A stretch of DNA of 13,824 nucleotides from Bacteroidales bacterium (GTDB taxonomy: Bacteria; Bacteroidota; Bacteroidia; Bacteroidales; UBA3663): positions 1-13,824 of the forward strand of contig SFEH01000055.1 in NCBI GenBank assembly GCA_004557315.1, written 5' to 3'. Below are positions 6,412 through 13,569 of this stretch, in pieces. The first letter of the stretch is position 1. Every line of letters begins with the position of its first letter. The notes under the pieces were generated by a model, which made no database searches, was not told the origin of the DNA, and worked only from the letters and a program-made list of their open reading frames with translations. Both the position numbers and the translations under genes were made by a program.

Positions 6412-8061
6412 TCACTTTATGATTGTGCATCCAGGGTTTGGCTTCAGCTGCTTGAAGAAGTCATTGCCCTTGTCGTCAACGAGGATGAATGCTGGGAAGT
6501 TCTCAACCTCGATCTTCCAGATTGCCTCCATACCGAGTTCTGGGTACTCGACGCATTCGATGTTCTTGATGTTGTTCTGTGCGAGGATAGCAGCAGGTCC
6601 GCCGATAGAGCCGAGGTAGAATCCGCCGTGATCCTTACATGCGTTGGTAACGTCGATCGAACGGTTACCCTTGGCGAGCATGATCATCGAACCGCCATTG
6701 TCCTGGAACTCATAAACGTATGGATCCATGCGTCCTGCAGTAGTTGGGCCCATTGAGCCACAAGCCATGCCTGCTGGAGTCTTGGCTGGTCCTGCATAGT
6801 AGATTGGGTGATCCTTGAGGTACTGTGGCATGCCTTCGCCAGCATCAAGACGAGCCTTGATCTTTGCGTGAGCGATGTCGCGACCCACGATGATTGTGCC
6901 GTTCAATGAGAGACGAGTGCCGATAGGGTAGTTGGTGAGGATCTTGCAGACATCAGCCATTGGCTGGTTGAGGTCAATCTTCACTGCATCACCTTCACCT
7001 GCATTGCGCAGCTCTTCTGGGATGAGCTCGTATGGTTTGTCGTCCATTTTCTCGATCCAGATACCGTCCTTGTTGATCTTTGCCTTGATGTTACGGTCAG
7101 CAGAGCATGAAACGCCGAGACCGATAGGGCAAGAAGCACCGTGGCGTGGCAGACGGATGACGCGAACGTCATGAGCCATATACTTGCCGCCGAACTGTGC
7201 GCCGAGTCCAATCTTGTAGCACTCCTGAAGGAGCTGCTCCTCGAGGGCGATGTCGCGGAAGGCACGGCCAGTCTCGTCACCAGTAGTAGGCAGGCTGTCG
7301 TAGTAATGTGTCGAAGCGAGCTTGACAGTGAGGAGGTTCTTCTCTGCAGAAGTACCGCCGATAACGATAGCGATGTGATAAGGAGGACAAGCGGCAGTTC
7401 CGAGGCTCTTCATCTTCTCAACGAGGAATGGGATGAGTGTGCCAGGGTTCTGGATACGTGCCTTGGTCTCCTGATAGAGGTATGTCTTGTTGGCTGAACC
7501 ACCGCCCTTGGTTACCATGAGGAAGCGGTATTCCATGCCCTGTGTAGCCTCGATGTCGATCTGTGCAGGGAGGTTGCACTTGGTGTTCACCTCATTGTAC
7601 ATGTCGAGAGGTGCGTTCTGTGAGTAGCGGAGGTTCTCCTCTGTGTATGTCTTATATACGCCTTCGGCGATTGCCTCTTCATCCTCGAAGCCAGTCCATA
7701 CCTGCTGGCCCTTCTCACCGTGTACGATAGCAGTACCAGTGTCCTGACAGAGTGGGAGCTTGCCCTTGGCAGCGATCTCGGCATTGCGGAGGAAGGTGAG
7801 TGCCACGTACTTGTCGTTGGCGCTTGCCTCTGGGTCGCGGAGGATCTTTGCCACCTGCTCGTTGTGCGAACGGCGCAGGAGGAAGCTGACGTCGCGGAAT
7901 GCGGCATTAGTCATCTTAGTCAAAGCCTCTGGAGTGACCTTGAGGATAGGTGTACCTTCGAATTCGCTGACTGAGACACCTTCTTTTGTCAGCAGATAGT
8001 ATTCGGTCTCGTCCTTGCCCAACTGGAACATAGGAGCATACTTGAATGGAACGTTTGCCAT
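6412..8061 (-). CDS. Fumarate hydratase, class I (iron-sulfur, two-domain)
   Basis: Interconverts fumarate and malate (EC 4.2.1.2), in Bacteroidales chiefly running towards fumarate and succinate in the reductive branch of anaerobic fermentation. At 549 residues it is the full fused form like E. coli FumA/FumB. The N-terminal domain carries three cluster-binding cysteines at Cys105 (LPLCQDTGTA), Cys225 (AACPPYHIAIVIGG) and Cys319 (GVSCSADR), at almost the same positions as in FumA. The C-terminal domain has GTIIVGRDIAHAK, YYAGPAKTPAGMACGSMGPTTAGRMD and GFYLGSIGGPAA, also family hallmarks. A [4Fe-4S] hydro-lyase is expected, hence oxygen-sensitive. The start MANVPFKYAPMF is the typical N-terminus. 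The gene has its own promoter (8113-8145) and is followed by the inverted repeat at 6303-6409. Confidence 0.96.
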   Translation of the reverse strand: MANVPFKYAPMFQLGKDETEYYLLTKEGVSVSEFEGTPILKVTPEALTKMTNAAFRDVSFLLRRSHNEQVAKILRDPEASANDKYVALTFLRNAEIAAKGKLPLCQDTGTAIVHGEKGQQVWTGFEDEEAIAEGVYKTYTEENLRYSQNAPLDMYNEVNTKCNLPAQIDIEATQGMEYRFLMVTKGGGSANKTYLYQETKARIQNPGTLIPFLVEKMKSLGTAACPPYHIAIVIGGTSAEKNLLTVKLASTHYYDSLPTTGDETGRAFRDIALEEQLLQECYKIGLGAQFGGKYMAHDVRVIRLPRHGASCPIGLGVSCSADRNIKAKINKDGIWIEKMDDKPYELIPEELRNAGEGDAVKIDLNQPMADVCKILTNYPIGTRLSLNGTIIVGRDIAHAKIKARLDAGEGMPQYLKDHPIYYAGPAKTPAGMACGSMGPTTAGRMDPYVYEFQDNGGSMIMLAKGNRSIDVTNACKDHGGFYLGSIGGPAAILAQNNIKNIECVEYPELGMEAIWKIEVENFPAFILVDDKGNDFFKQLKPNPGCTIIK

Positions 8062-8112
8062 TGCTTGCTGTTTTTTATGTTAATAAAATTCTAAAGTTGA
8101 AACTTCATTTCG

Positions 8113-8145
8113 CAAAGATAATAAAAAAACACCGAATAGAGCAAG
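8113..8145 (-). promoter_or_regulatory. Promoter of the fumarase gene
   Basis: On the minus strand the -7 box is TATCTTTG (complement 8113-8120, exact TAnnTTTG) and the -33 box is CTTG (complement 8142-8145), 21 bases apart. Transcription would start near 8106, giving a leader of about 45 bases before the start at 8061. The -33 box falls in the loop of the addA terminator. Confidence 0.72.
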
Positions 8146-8156
8146 CTATCCGATGT
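8123..8156 (-). terminator. Intrinsic terminator of the AddA-like gene
   Basis: Minus-strand ACATCGGATAG (complement 8146-8156) pairs with CTATTCGGTGT (complement 8129-8139) over 11 base pairs including two G-T wobbles, around a six-base loop. A run of seven T residues follows (complement 8123-8129). It lies 31 bases after the stop codon at 8188-8190. The other side also has a T-run on the plus strand (8156-8160), so it could work both ways. Confidence 0.82.
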
Positions 8157-8187
8157 TTTTCGTTCGTTCGACGCTATTTTCGCATAT

Positions 8188-11100
8188 TTATGCTTTTTTA
8201 TAACCTTTATTTTCCACTTTTACCACTTGATGCGGGTAAATATACCATAGGTATCCTTCGACTTTGCTGAATCCCATCTGTCTCAACAGCGTCATGTATT
8301 CCCTAACCTGTGCATAGTGCTTGCGCTGGTGTTCGCCCGTCTTGTAGTCGATCACAGTGGCTGTCTTGCCGTCATAGACTATGCGGTCGGGGCGATGCAG
8401 GTTCTGCTCCCTGCCATCATAGGTAGTGCTCTTTGCGAGTATAGTCTTTTCGTTCAAAACCTTCTGTCCTGGAGCAAACCATCGTCCAATCTCCTCGATG
8501 TCCATAAGTCGGTGTATCTCGGCTTTCATCTCGTCACATGTGAAAAGCTCATCGCCGAGCCGTCCGTTGCGGTATAGGTCTTCGATAGGCTGGTCAATGT
8601 CGCTGCGGTCGATGATGGCCGACAGAGCCTCGTGTATGCAGTTGCCTCGTTCTATCGCCTCTACATCCTTTGTGAGCTTGTCGTGCTTGAGTGCCAGACG
8701 AGGCAGCTTGCGTTGCAGCGCGCTGTCTTCGTCGCCTTGCGAAATGGTCTCGCTCTGGCTTTCCTCGTCAGCGAGGTAATTGTCCTTCCTGCGGTATTCG
8801 CCTATCACGCAGTCGGTGATGCCACCTGCTTCCTTGAGCTTCTCCTTATGGTTCTGCTTGGCAAAGCCATAGAGCAGTGCTTCCTGCGTGTCGGCATTGG
8901 TCTTGTCTCCTGGCAGTGGTGTCATTATCACCATGGCTTCCTTGGCGCGTGTGAATGCCACATAGATGGTGTTCAGATTGTCGATGATCGCCTTCAGTCG
9001 TTCTTCTTGATAATCTTGACTGAATATAGTGTTACTCAATGTTTTGCTACATTTAATAGGAAGGAATAATCCTTCTTCGTAGAATGGCTCTGTCTTTGGT
9101 TCGCACCACAGTATGTCGCCACCTCTCGATGTCATGTCGGTCGTTCCGTAGCAGCATGGCAGTATCACCGCTGGCATGCCCAGTCCCTTCGACTTGTGTA
9201 TGGTCATGATGCGTATGGCATTCTGTCCTTCAGGCGTATTGATGCAGAGGTCGCCGCCATACTGATCCCACCATTCGAGAAAGGCACTGATGTCGGCTTT
9301 CTTGCTGTTGGCAAAATCCAGAACACAGTCGCGGAAAGCCTGAACGTATGCCACGTCACGGCTTGCTGATGGCAGGAGGCTGATGATGCCTTCGGTCATG
9401 TCGTAGAGCGGACGGTTGGCAAGGCTGCGGAACTGGTCGATGCCATCGTCACCACCAAAGGTAGCGCTTACCGCTTCCTGCTGGCTCATGCCACATTCCT
9501 GAAGGTACTGGCACGATGCAATGGCACGGAATATTGTCGAACTCGGCTTCTGGATGAATCGCAGTATGCTGATGATGGTCTGTATGATGTGACGAGAGGA
9601 GAGGAGCAGAGCTTCGCTCGATATGATGTCGAAGACATAGCTGCCAGTGTCGGGATGGTTGCTCTTGTAGGCGAGCAAGGCATCGGCTGCCTGCTTGCAG
9701 AGTGCTTTGGTGCGGCACAGTATGGCAATGTCCTTGGCAGCAAAGCCTGAATCCTCGAGTTGCATCACAACTTGGGGCAGCTGTTGCATGGCGAGTGCCT
9801 CAAACTTCTCGTCGTCCTGTGGTGCAATGAACCTTATGTTCACCAGACCCGGAGCATCACCATCTTTCTTTTTCTTGGGTATCTCCTGATACACGTCTCT
9901 GTATATGGTGTCGATATTCGGGTCGCCATAGTGTGAACTCAACGTGCTCGATATGAACTTGAAAAACGCATTATTGAATGTTATTATCTCCCTTTGCGAA
10001 CGGTAGTTGGTAGTCAGCGTATCGGTGTCCTCGCGCGACTGTCCCACGGCAAAGCGTTTAAGCCCAGAATGTAGCAATCCCCAGTCGCTTCCTCTCCATC
10101 TGTAGATGCTCTGCTTCACGTCGCCCACTATGAGGTTCTGACGTCCGTCGGCAAGCGAGTTCTCAATGAGCGGACGGAAGTTGTTCCATTGCATCTGCGA
10201 TGTGTCCTGAAACTCGTCGATCATGAAGTTGTGTATCCTTGTTCCTGTCTTCTCATAGATGAATGGAGCTTCGTCTTCGCCTATCAGCTTGTTGAGCATC
10301 TCGGTGGTGCTCGAAAGCAGGAGCGTGCCCTCAGCATTGCAGTATTCATTGACCTCCTTGTCGATGTCGGCAAGGATTCCGAGCTGGTAGATGTTGTCGC
10401 GTATGGTCATTGCCGTGTTGTAGTTGACAAACCATCCGCTGTCTCTCATGTCGATGGCTTCCGACAGCAGTTCCTTCACCGTCTGTGCATTGTCTGCATC
10501 GAGTCTTATCTTGCTGGTCTTGGTGTACCATGCCTCGTCGGTCTCTGCCCATTGCCCGATGGTATCGTCGGGTTCCTTCATCTCGCCCTTGCACCACGAC
10601 TCGAATATCCTCATCTTGCCGCGTGCGCCGCCCTTGAAGTCGTTGACTGTCAATCCTCCATTGGCGATGGCTTCGCGTCCTTTCTCGCCTAATGCCTTGA
10701 TGCGTGCTTTGGTCGAATAGACTATCTGGTCGAGTCGCGCAACGTATTCCTTCAGCCAGTTCTTGTCGGTCGTGATGCGCTTGATCGATTCGCTTCTTGC
10801 GCGGTAGTCTTCCGATGTCAGTACCGACTTTGCCATTTGCTTGAGGTCGTTCTCGAGTCGCCATCCTGCACCATCCTCGATCTTCTTTTGCGAGAATTGC
10901 AGCAGCCAAGTGAAGAGGGTCTCCTGACTGTTGCGGTCGAGCTTGTCGAGGAAGTTGGATATGGCTGCGTCGAGTATGCGGTTGGAGTTGAGCTCCACCT
11001 CGTAGTTGTATTGCAGGTTCAGCTCACGCGCGAAACTGCGAATTATTTTTTGGAAAAAACTGTCGATAGTGCTGATAGCAAAGTCACTGTAGTTGTTGAG

Positions 11101-11418
11101 AATATCGGTCAGGAAAGCCTTCGCCTTGCTGCGTATCTGCACATCGCTCAAAGTCCCGCCCATACCGTCGATGCGCACCTCGTCGTAGTAGTCCGAATGA
11201 ACAGGATCCTCGCTCAGCACGTTCAGTTCCTTGACAATACGAGCTTTCATCTCGGCAGTCGATTTGTTGGTAAACGTCACTGCGAGAATCTCGTTGAACT
11301 GCGTCTCATGATCTGCGCTCTCAGGCAGCAGGTCTTTCCTGAACAGCAGTTTGATGTATTCGCCGGTCAGCAGATGGGTCTTGCCCGCGCCAGCCGAAGC
11401 TCTGTAGATGCTAAGCAT
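8188..11418 (-). CDS. AddA/RecB-like UvrD-family helicase-nuclease
   Basis: A 1076-residue superfamily 1 helicase fused to a RecB-type nuclease, the expected large subunit of an AddAB-type enzyme that resects double-strand breaks for RecA. Helicase motifs in order: Walker A AGAGKT (9-14), Ia FTNKSTAEM (49-57), II DEFQDTS (401-407), III VGDVKQSIYRWRG (431-443), IV TTNYRSQ (469-475), V MTIHKSKG (738-745) and VI YVAFTRAKE (819-827). The C-terminal nuclease shows GNCIHEAL and D1011...D1024-Y-K1026 (VIDYKTGE), the PD-(D/E)xK core, so both activities look intact. No AddB partner is in the window. Downstream is a strong terminator. Upstream is the SUI1-like gene, with the 146-base repeat element lying between them and ending 14 bases before this start. 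Whether it is called AddA or RecB depends on a partner that is not seen. Confidence 0.9.
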   Translation of the reverse strand: MLSIYRASAGAGKTHLLTGEYIKLLFRKDLLPESADHETQFNEILAVTFTNKSTAEMKARIVKELNVLSEDPVHSDYYDEVRIDGMGGTLSDVQIRSKAKAFLTDILNNYSDFAISTIDSFFQKIIRSFARELNLQYNYEVELNSNRILDAAISNFLDKLDRNSQETLFTWLLQFSQKKIEDGAGWRLENDLKQMAKSVLTSEDYRARSESIKRITTDKNWLKEYVARLDQIVYSTKARIKALGEKGREAIANGGLTVNDFKGGARGKMRIFESWCKGEMKEPDDTIGQWAETDEAWYTKTSKIRLDADNAQTVKELLSEAIDMRDSGWFVNYNTAMTIRDNIYQLGILADIDKEVNEYCNAEGTLLLSSTTEMLNKLIGEDEAPFIYEKTGTRIHNFMIDEFQDTSQMQWNNFRPLIENSLADGRQNLIVGDVKQSIYRWRGSDWGLLHSGLKRFAVGQSREDTDTLTTNYRSQREIITFNNAFFKFISSTLSSHYGDPNIDTIYRDVYQEIPKKKKDGDAPGLVNIRFIAPQDDEKFEALAMQQLPQVVMQLEDSGFAAKDIAILCRTKALCKQAADALLAYKSNHPDTGSYVFDIISSEALLLSSRHIIQTIISILRFIQKPSSTIFRAIASCQYLQECGMSQQEAVSATFGGDDGIDQFRSLANRPLYDMTEGIISLLPSASRDVAYVQAFRDCVLDFANSKKADISAFLEWWDQYGGDLCINTPEGQNAIRIMTIHKSKGLGMPAVILPCCYGTTDMTSRGGDILWCEPKTEPFYEEGLFLPIKCSKTLSNTIFSQDYQEERLKAIIDNLNTIYVAFTRAKEAMVIMTPLPGDKTNADTQEALLYGFAKQNHKEKLKEAGGITDCVIGEYRRKDNYLADEESQSETISQGDEDSALQRKLPRLALKHDKLTKDVEAIERGNCIHEALSAIIDRSDIDQPIEDLYRNGRLGDELFTCDEMKAEIHRLMDIEEIGRWFAPGQKVLNEKTILAKSTTYDGREQNLHRPDRIVYDGKTATVIDYKTGEHQRKHYAQVREYMTLLRQMGFSKVEGYLWYIYPHQVVKVENKGYKKA

Positions 11419-11432
11419 AATTTATTTGTGTG

Positions 11433-11578
11433 GAAGATAAAGGAGATAAAGAAGTTAAAGGAGATAAAGACAATAGTTGAACTTTCGTAAATCTATATTT
11501 GAAGAGTAAGGATAATATTAACAAAAGACTAACACATTTGTCTTTATCTCCTTTAACTTCTTTATCTTCTTTAACTCC
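11433..11578 (-). repeat. Intergenic inverted-arm element, copy A
   Basis: Two 41-base arms (11433-11473 and the reverse complement of 11538-11578) agree at 38 positions and enclose 64 bases. The arms are built of purine words GATAAAGGA, GAAGTTAAAG and GATAAAGAC. The arms' inner ends differ: the left continues CAATAGTT, while the right, read inward, continues CAAATGTGTT. Copy B at 12727-12862 has the same two ends in swapped order. The element starts five bases after the SUI1-like stop codon and ends 14 bases before the AddA-like start, so it is essentially the whole gap. The strand given is that of the gene it follows. Function unknown: a 3' hairpin or a dispersed palindromic element is possible. 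Confidence 0.8.
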
Positions 11579-11583
11579 CAAAA

Positions 11584-11949
11584 TTATATGACTTTGGTCT
11601 TATATCCCTCTTTTTTCAAAATCTCGTCGGCTTTCTGTCGGCAGTCTCCTTGAAGCAATATCTGACCATCGAAAGGCTCATCGCTGTTGAAGCAATGCGA
11701 TCCCCCTGTGCCGAGCTTCTTCTGCAGGAGCTTGGTGAGTCTTTTCAGTTCCTCTTCTTCACCATAGAACAGTGTCACAAGGGTAACAGGCTTTCCCTTG
11801 CGTCCTTTCTTGTCGTATTCGATGCGCAATGCACTCTTCTGCTTCGTCGCCGATGCTTCCTGTGTATCGCCATTATCAGTGTTTTCCTGCTCCACGGTCT
11901 TCAGTTCTTCGACAAATTTCCCAGCCAGCAGGTCTTTCCAATCGTTCAT
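11584..11949 (-). CDS. SUI1/eIF1-like (YciH) translation initiation factor
   Basis: A 121-residue small basic protein of the SUI1/YciH family, homologous to eukaryotic eIF1, which checks start-codon selection on the small ribosomal subunit. The first 40 residues are a divergent acidic leader (MNDWKDLLAGKFVEEL...). The SUI1 fold follows: LRIEYDKKGRKGKPVTLVTLFYG, then LKRLTKLLQKKLGTGGSHC, then GQILLQGDCRQKADEILKKEGYK. The KKLGTGGS and ILLQGD motifs are the family core. The bacterial role is less clear than that of eIF1. The frame extends 32 codons further up, but that would span the gene's own promoter at 11971-12002, so MNDW is taken as the start. It is divergent from rdgB and upstream of the AddA-like gene. 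Confidence 0.92.
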   Translation of the reverse strand: MNDWKDLLAGKFVEELKTVEQENTDNGDTQEASATKQKSALRIEYDKKGRKGKPVTLVTLFYGEEEELKRLTKLLQKKLGTGGSHCFNSDEPFDGQILLQGDCRQKADEILKKEGYKTKVI

Positions 11950-11970
11950 AATTTTGTCATTTTGTTTATG

Positions 11971-12002
11971 CGAAGATATGTTCTTTTGGCGACTCTTGCA
12001 AA
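11971..12002 (-). promoter_or_regulatory. Promoter of the SUI1-like gene
   Basis: On the minus strand TTTG (complement 11999-12002) and TATCTTCG (complement 11971-11978) are 20 bases apart. The -7 box differs from TAnnTTTG only at the seventh base. The start site would lie near 11965, leaving a leader of about 15 bases before the start at 11949. It also argues against the longer reading frame that crosses it. Confidence 0.75.
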
Positions 12003-12037
12003 TATTATCGGTTAAAATAGCGAAAAATCGGAATATA

Positions 12038-12069
12038 TTTGTCAATCAAATATAATTTCTCTATCTTCG
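12038..12069 (+). promoter_or_regulatory. Promoter of rdgB
   Basis: TTTG (12038-12041) and TATCTTCG (12062-12069) are 20 bases apart, with exactly the same boxes and spacing as the divergent SUI1-gene promoter. Transcription should begin near 12075, giving a leader of about 44 bases. That leader contains GGGAGCTAACCCCC (12093-12106), a possible small hairpin, and a five-codon frame MKNFD (12074-12091) whose start codon coincides with the likely transcript end and so is probably not used. Confidence 0.78.
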
Positions 12070-12118
12070 CACGATGAAAAACTTTGATTAACGGGAGCTA
12101 ACCCCCAATAATAAAACA

Positions 12119-12727
12119 ATGAAACATACATTAGTATTTGCGACCAACAATCGTCACAAGATAGAGGAGGTGAAGGCACTGCTCGAGAGCATCGGCGGTG
12201 AACTTGCCAACAAATATGAAATCGTCTCGCTTGCCAACATTGGATGCCACGACGACATTCCAGAGACTGCCGACACCTTTGTGGGCAATGCCCGCCAGAA
12301 GGCTTATTACGTTAAGGAACATTATGGCTATGACTGCTTTGCCGACGACAGTGGACTCGAAGTCGAAGCGTTGGGCATGGAACCTGGTGTGCGTTCGGCA
12401 CGCTATGCTACCGAAGCAGGCCATGACCACGAGGCCAATAATACCAAGCTTTTGCGCAACCTTGAAGGAGAGACCAACCGCAAGGCACAGTTCCGCACAG
12501 TCATCTGTCTTCTGCTCGATGGCACTGAACACATCTTTGAAGGTATATGTCCTGGACACATCACAACAGAGCGTTCTGGCAATCGAGGCTTTGGCTATGA
12601 CCCAATTTTCTGTCCCGAAGGCTATGACGTCACCTTTGCCGACATGCCTCTTGAATTCAAGAATTCCTTAAGTCACCGCAGCAAGGCATGCGTAGAGCTG
12701 GTTAATTTCTTGAATAATACTCTTTAG
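12119..12727 (+). CDS. rdgB: RdgB/HAM1 non-canonical purine NTP diphosphatase
   Basis: Hydrolyses dITP, ITP and XTP to the monophosphate and pyrophosphate (EC 3.6.1.66), keeping deaminated purines out of DNA and RNA in the cytoplasm. At 202 residues it is of typical length. Motifs: FATNNRHKIEEV (7-18) binds the triphosphate, FADDSGLEVEALG (74-86) carries the catalytic/metal aspartates, GVRSARYA (90-97), GNRGFGYDPIF (154-164) and SHRSKA (185-190) complete the substrate pocket. The start directly precedes the first strand (MKHTLVFATNN) and has its own promoter 50 bases upstream. Repeat element copy B begins at its stop codon. A SUI1-like gene is divergent. Loss of RdgB makes E. coli depend on recombination repair, so an AddA-like gene nearby is noteworthy but may be chance. 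Confidence 0.96.
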   Translation: MKHTLVFATNNRHKIEEVKALLESIGGELANKYEIVSLANIGCHDDIPETADTFVGNARQKAYYVKEHYGYDCFADDSGLEVEALGMEPGVRSARYATEAGHDHEANNTKLLRNLEGETNRKAQFRTVICLLLDGTEHIFEGICPGHITTERSGNRGFGYDPIFCPEGYDVTFADMPLEFKNSLSHRSKACVELVNFLNNTL

Positions 12728-12862
12728 GAAGATAAAGAAGTTAAAGAAGATAAAGGAGATAAAGACAAATGTGTTTTTATTCAGGTTTCTGTTAGCTAGA
12801 TTATCAACAGCAATATGACTATTGTCTTTATCTTTTAAACTCCTTTATCTTCTTTAACTTCC
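12727..12862 (+). repeat. Intergenic inverted-arm element, copy B
   Basis: Left arm 12727-12768 and the reverse complement of 12822-12862 align with a one-base gap and a few mismatches, around a 53-base spacer. The words are the same as in copy A (GATAAAGGAGATAAAGACAA). The left arm continues inward ATGTGTTTT, like the right arm of A. The right arm read inward continues TAGTC, like the left arm of A, so B is inverted relative to A. It begins on the last base of the rdgB stop codon and ends 16 bases before the TRIC-like start. The strand given is that of the gene it follows. It contains no reading frame of its own. Confidence 0.78.
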
Positions 12863-12878
12863 ACATAATAAAGCAACT

Positions 12879-13529
12879 ATGACAATCACATTCGTCGATA
12901 TTATCGACTATCTTGGCACCTTCGCCTTTGCAGTCAGCGGTATCCGTCTGGCATCGGCAAAGAAGTTCGACTGGTTTGGAGCATTCATCGTCGGCATGGC
13001 TACGGCTGTGGGTGGAGGAACCTTGCGCGACGTCATGCTTGGCCAGAGTCCATTCTGGATGACTCAACCCATCTATTTCGCCATCAACGGCTTTGCCTTG
13101 CTTCTCTTTGTGTTCCTTCACAAGCAGATCAACCGCGTATCAAACACTATTTTCCTATTCGATACCATCGGACTTGGACTCTTCACTGTAGTAGGTATCC
13201 AGAAGACCCTCGACGCAGGCTTCCCATTGTGGACAGCCAACATCATGGGTATGTTCACAGGTGCCGCTGGAGGTGTGATCCGCGACATCCTCATCAATGA
13301 GGTTCCTCTCATCTTCCGCCGCGACATCTATGCCCTTGCATGCTGTGCCGGAGGCATCTTCTTCTCATGGGGTATCACCGAAGGACTTCCTCTCGAAGCC
13401 TGTACCATAGGCTGCGCGATGGCAGTCATCATCATCCGCCTCCTAGCCGTAATGTTCCACTGGCAGCTGCCTATACTCCATGACTCGGAGGACGAAAAGA
13501 AAGAAGAAGATAAGCCAGAAAACCAATAA
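12879..13529 (+). CDS. TRIC/UPF0126 family membrane protein (YicG-like)
   Basis: A 216-residue inner-membrane protein of the family related to trimeric intracellular cation channels. Bacterial members (YicG/YadS type) are thought to conduct small cations, but their physiological role is unsettled. The family has an internal duplication, visible here as two glycine motifs: AVGGGTLRDVMLG (44-56) and GAAGGVIRDILINEVP (128-143). Hydrophobic helices are apparent at about 10-26, 33-49, 65-80, 92-108, 122-138, 151-167 and 174-192, seven in total as expected. The charged C-terminal tail (DSEDEKKEEDKPENQ) is cytoplasmic or disordered. MTITFVDIIDYLGTFAFAVSG is a normal family N-terminus. The gene follows rdgB across element copy B. 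No separate promoter is clear, so read-through is possible. Confidence 0.93.
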   Translation: MTITFVDIIDYLGTFAFAVSGIRLASAKKFDWFGAFIVGMATAVGGGTLRDVMLGQSPFWMTQPIYFAINGFALLLFVFLHKQINRVSNTIFLFDTIGLGLFTVVGIQKTLDAGFPLWTANIMGMFTGAAGGVIRDILINEVPLIFRRDIYALACCAGGIFFSWGITEGLPLEACTIGCAMAVIIIRLLAVMFHWQLPILHDSEDEKKEEDKPENQ

Positions 13530-13569
13530 ACGACGGTATAGCTGTTAATTTTGACAAGTATGAAAACAT

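Noticed and set aside
11947..12045. N-terminal extension of the SUI1-like protein (32 extra codons)
   Set aside because: It would span the promoter boxes at 11971-12002 and has no family resemblance.
12074..12091. Five-codon upstream frame (MKNFD) in the rdgB leader as a regulatory peptide
   Set aside because: Its ATG falls at or before the predicted transcript start, and the sequence shows no attenuator hairpin series.
11433..12862. Composite transposon or insertion sequence bounded by the two inverted elements
   Set aside because: The interval holds only SUI1-like and rdgB housekeeping genes. No transposase is seen and no flanking target duplication is evident.
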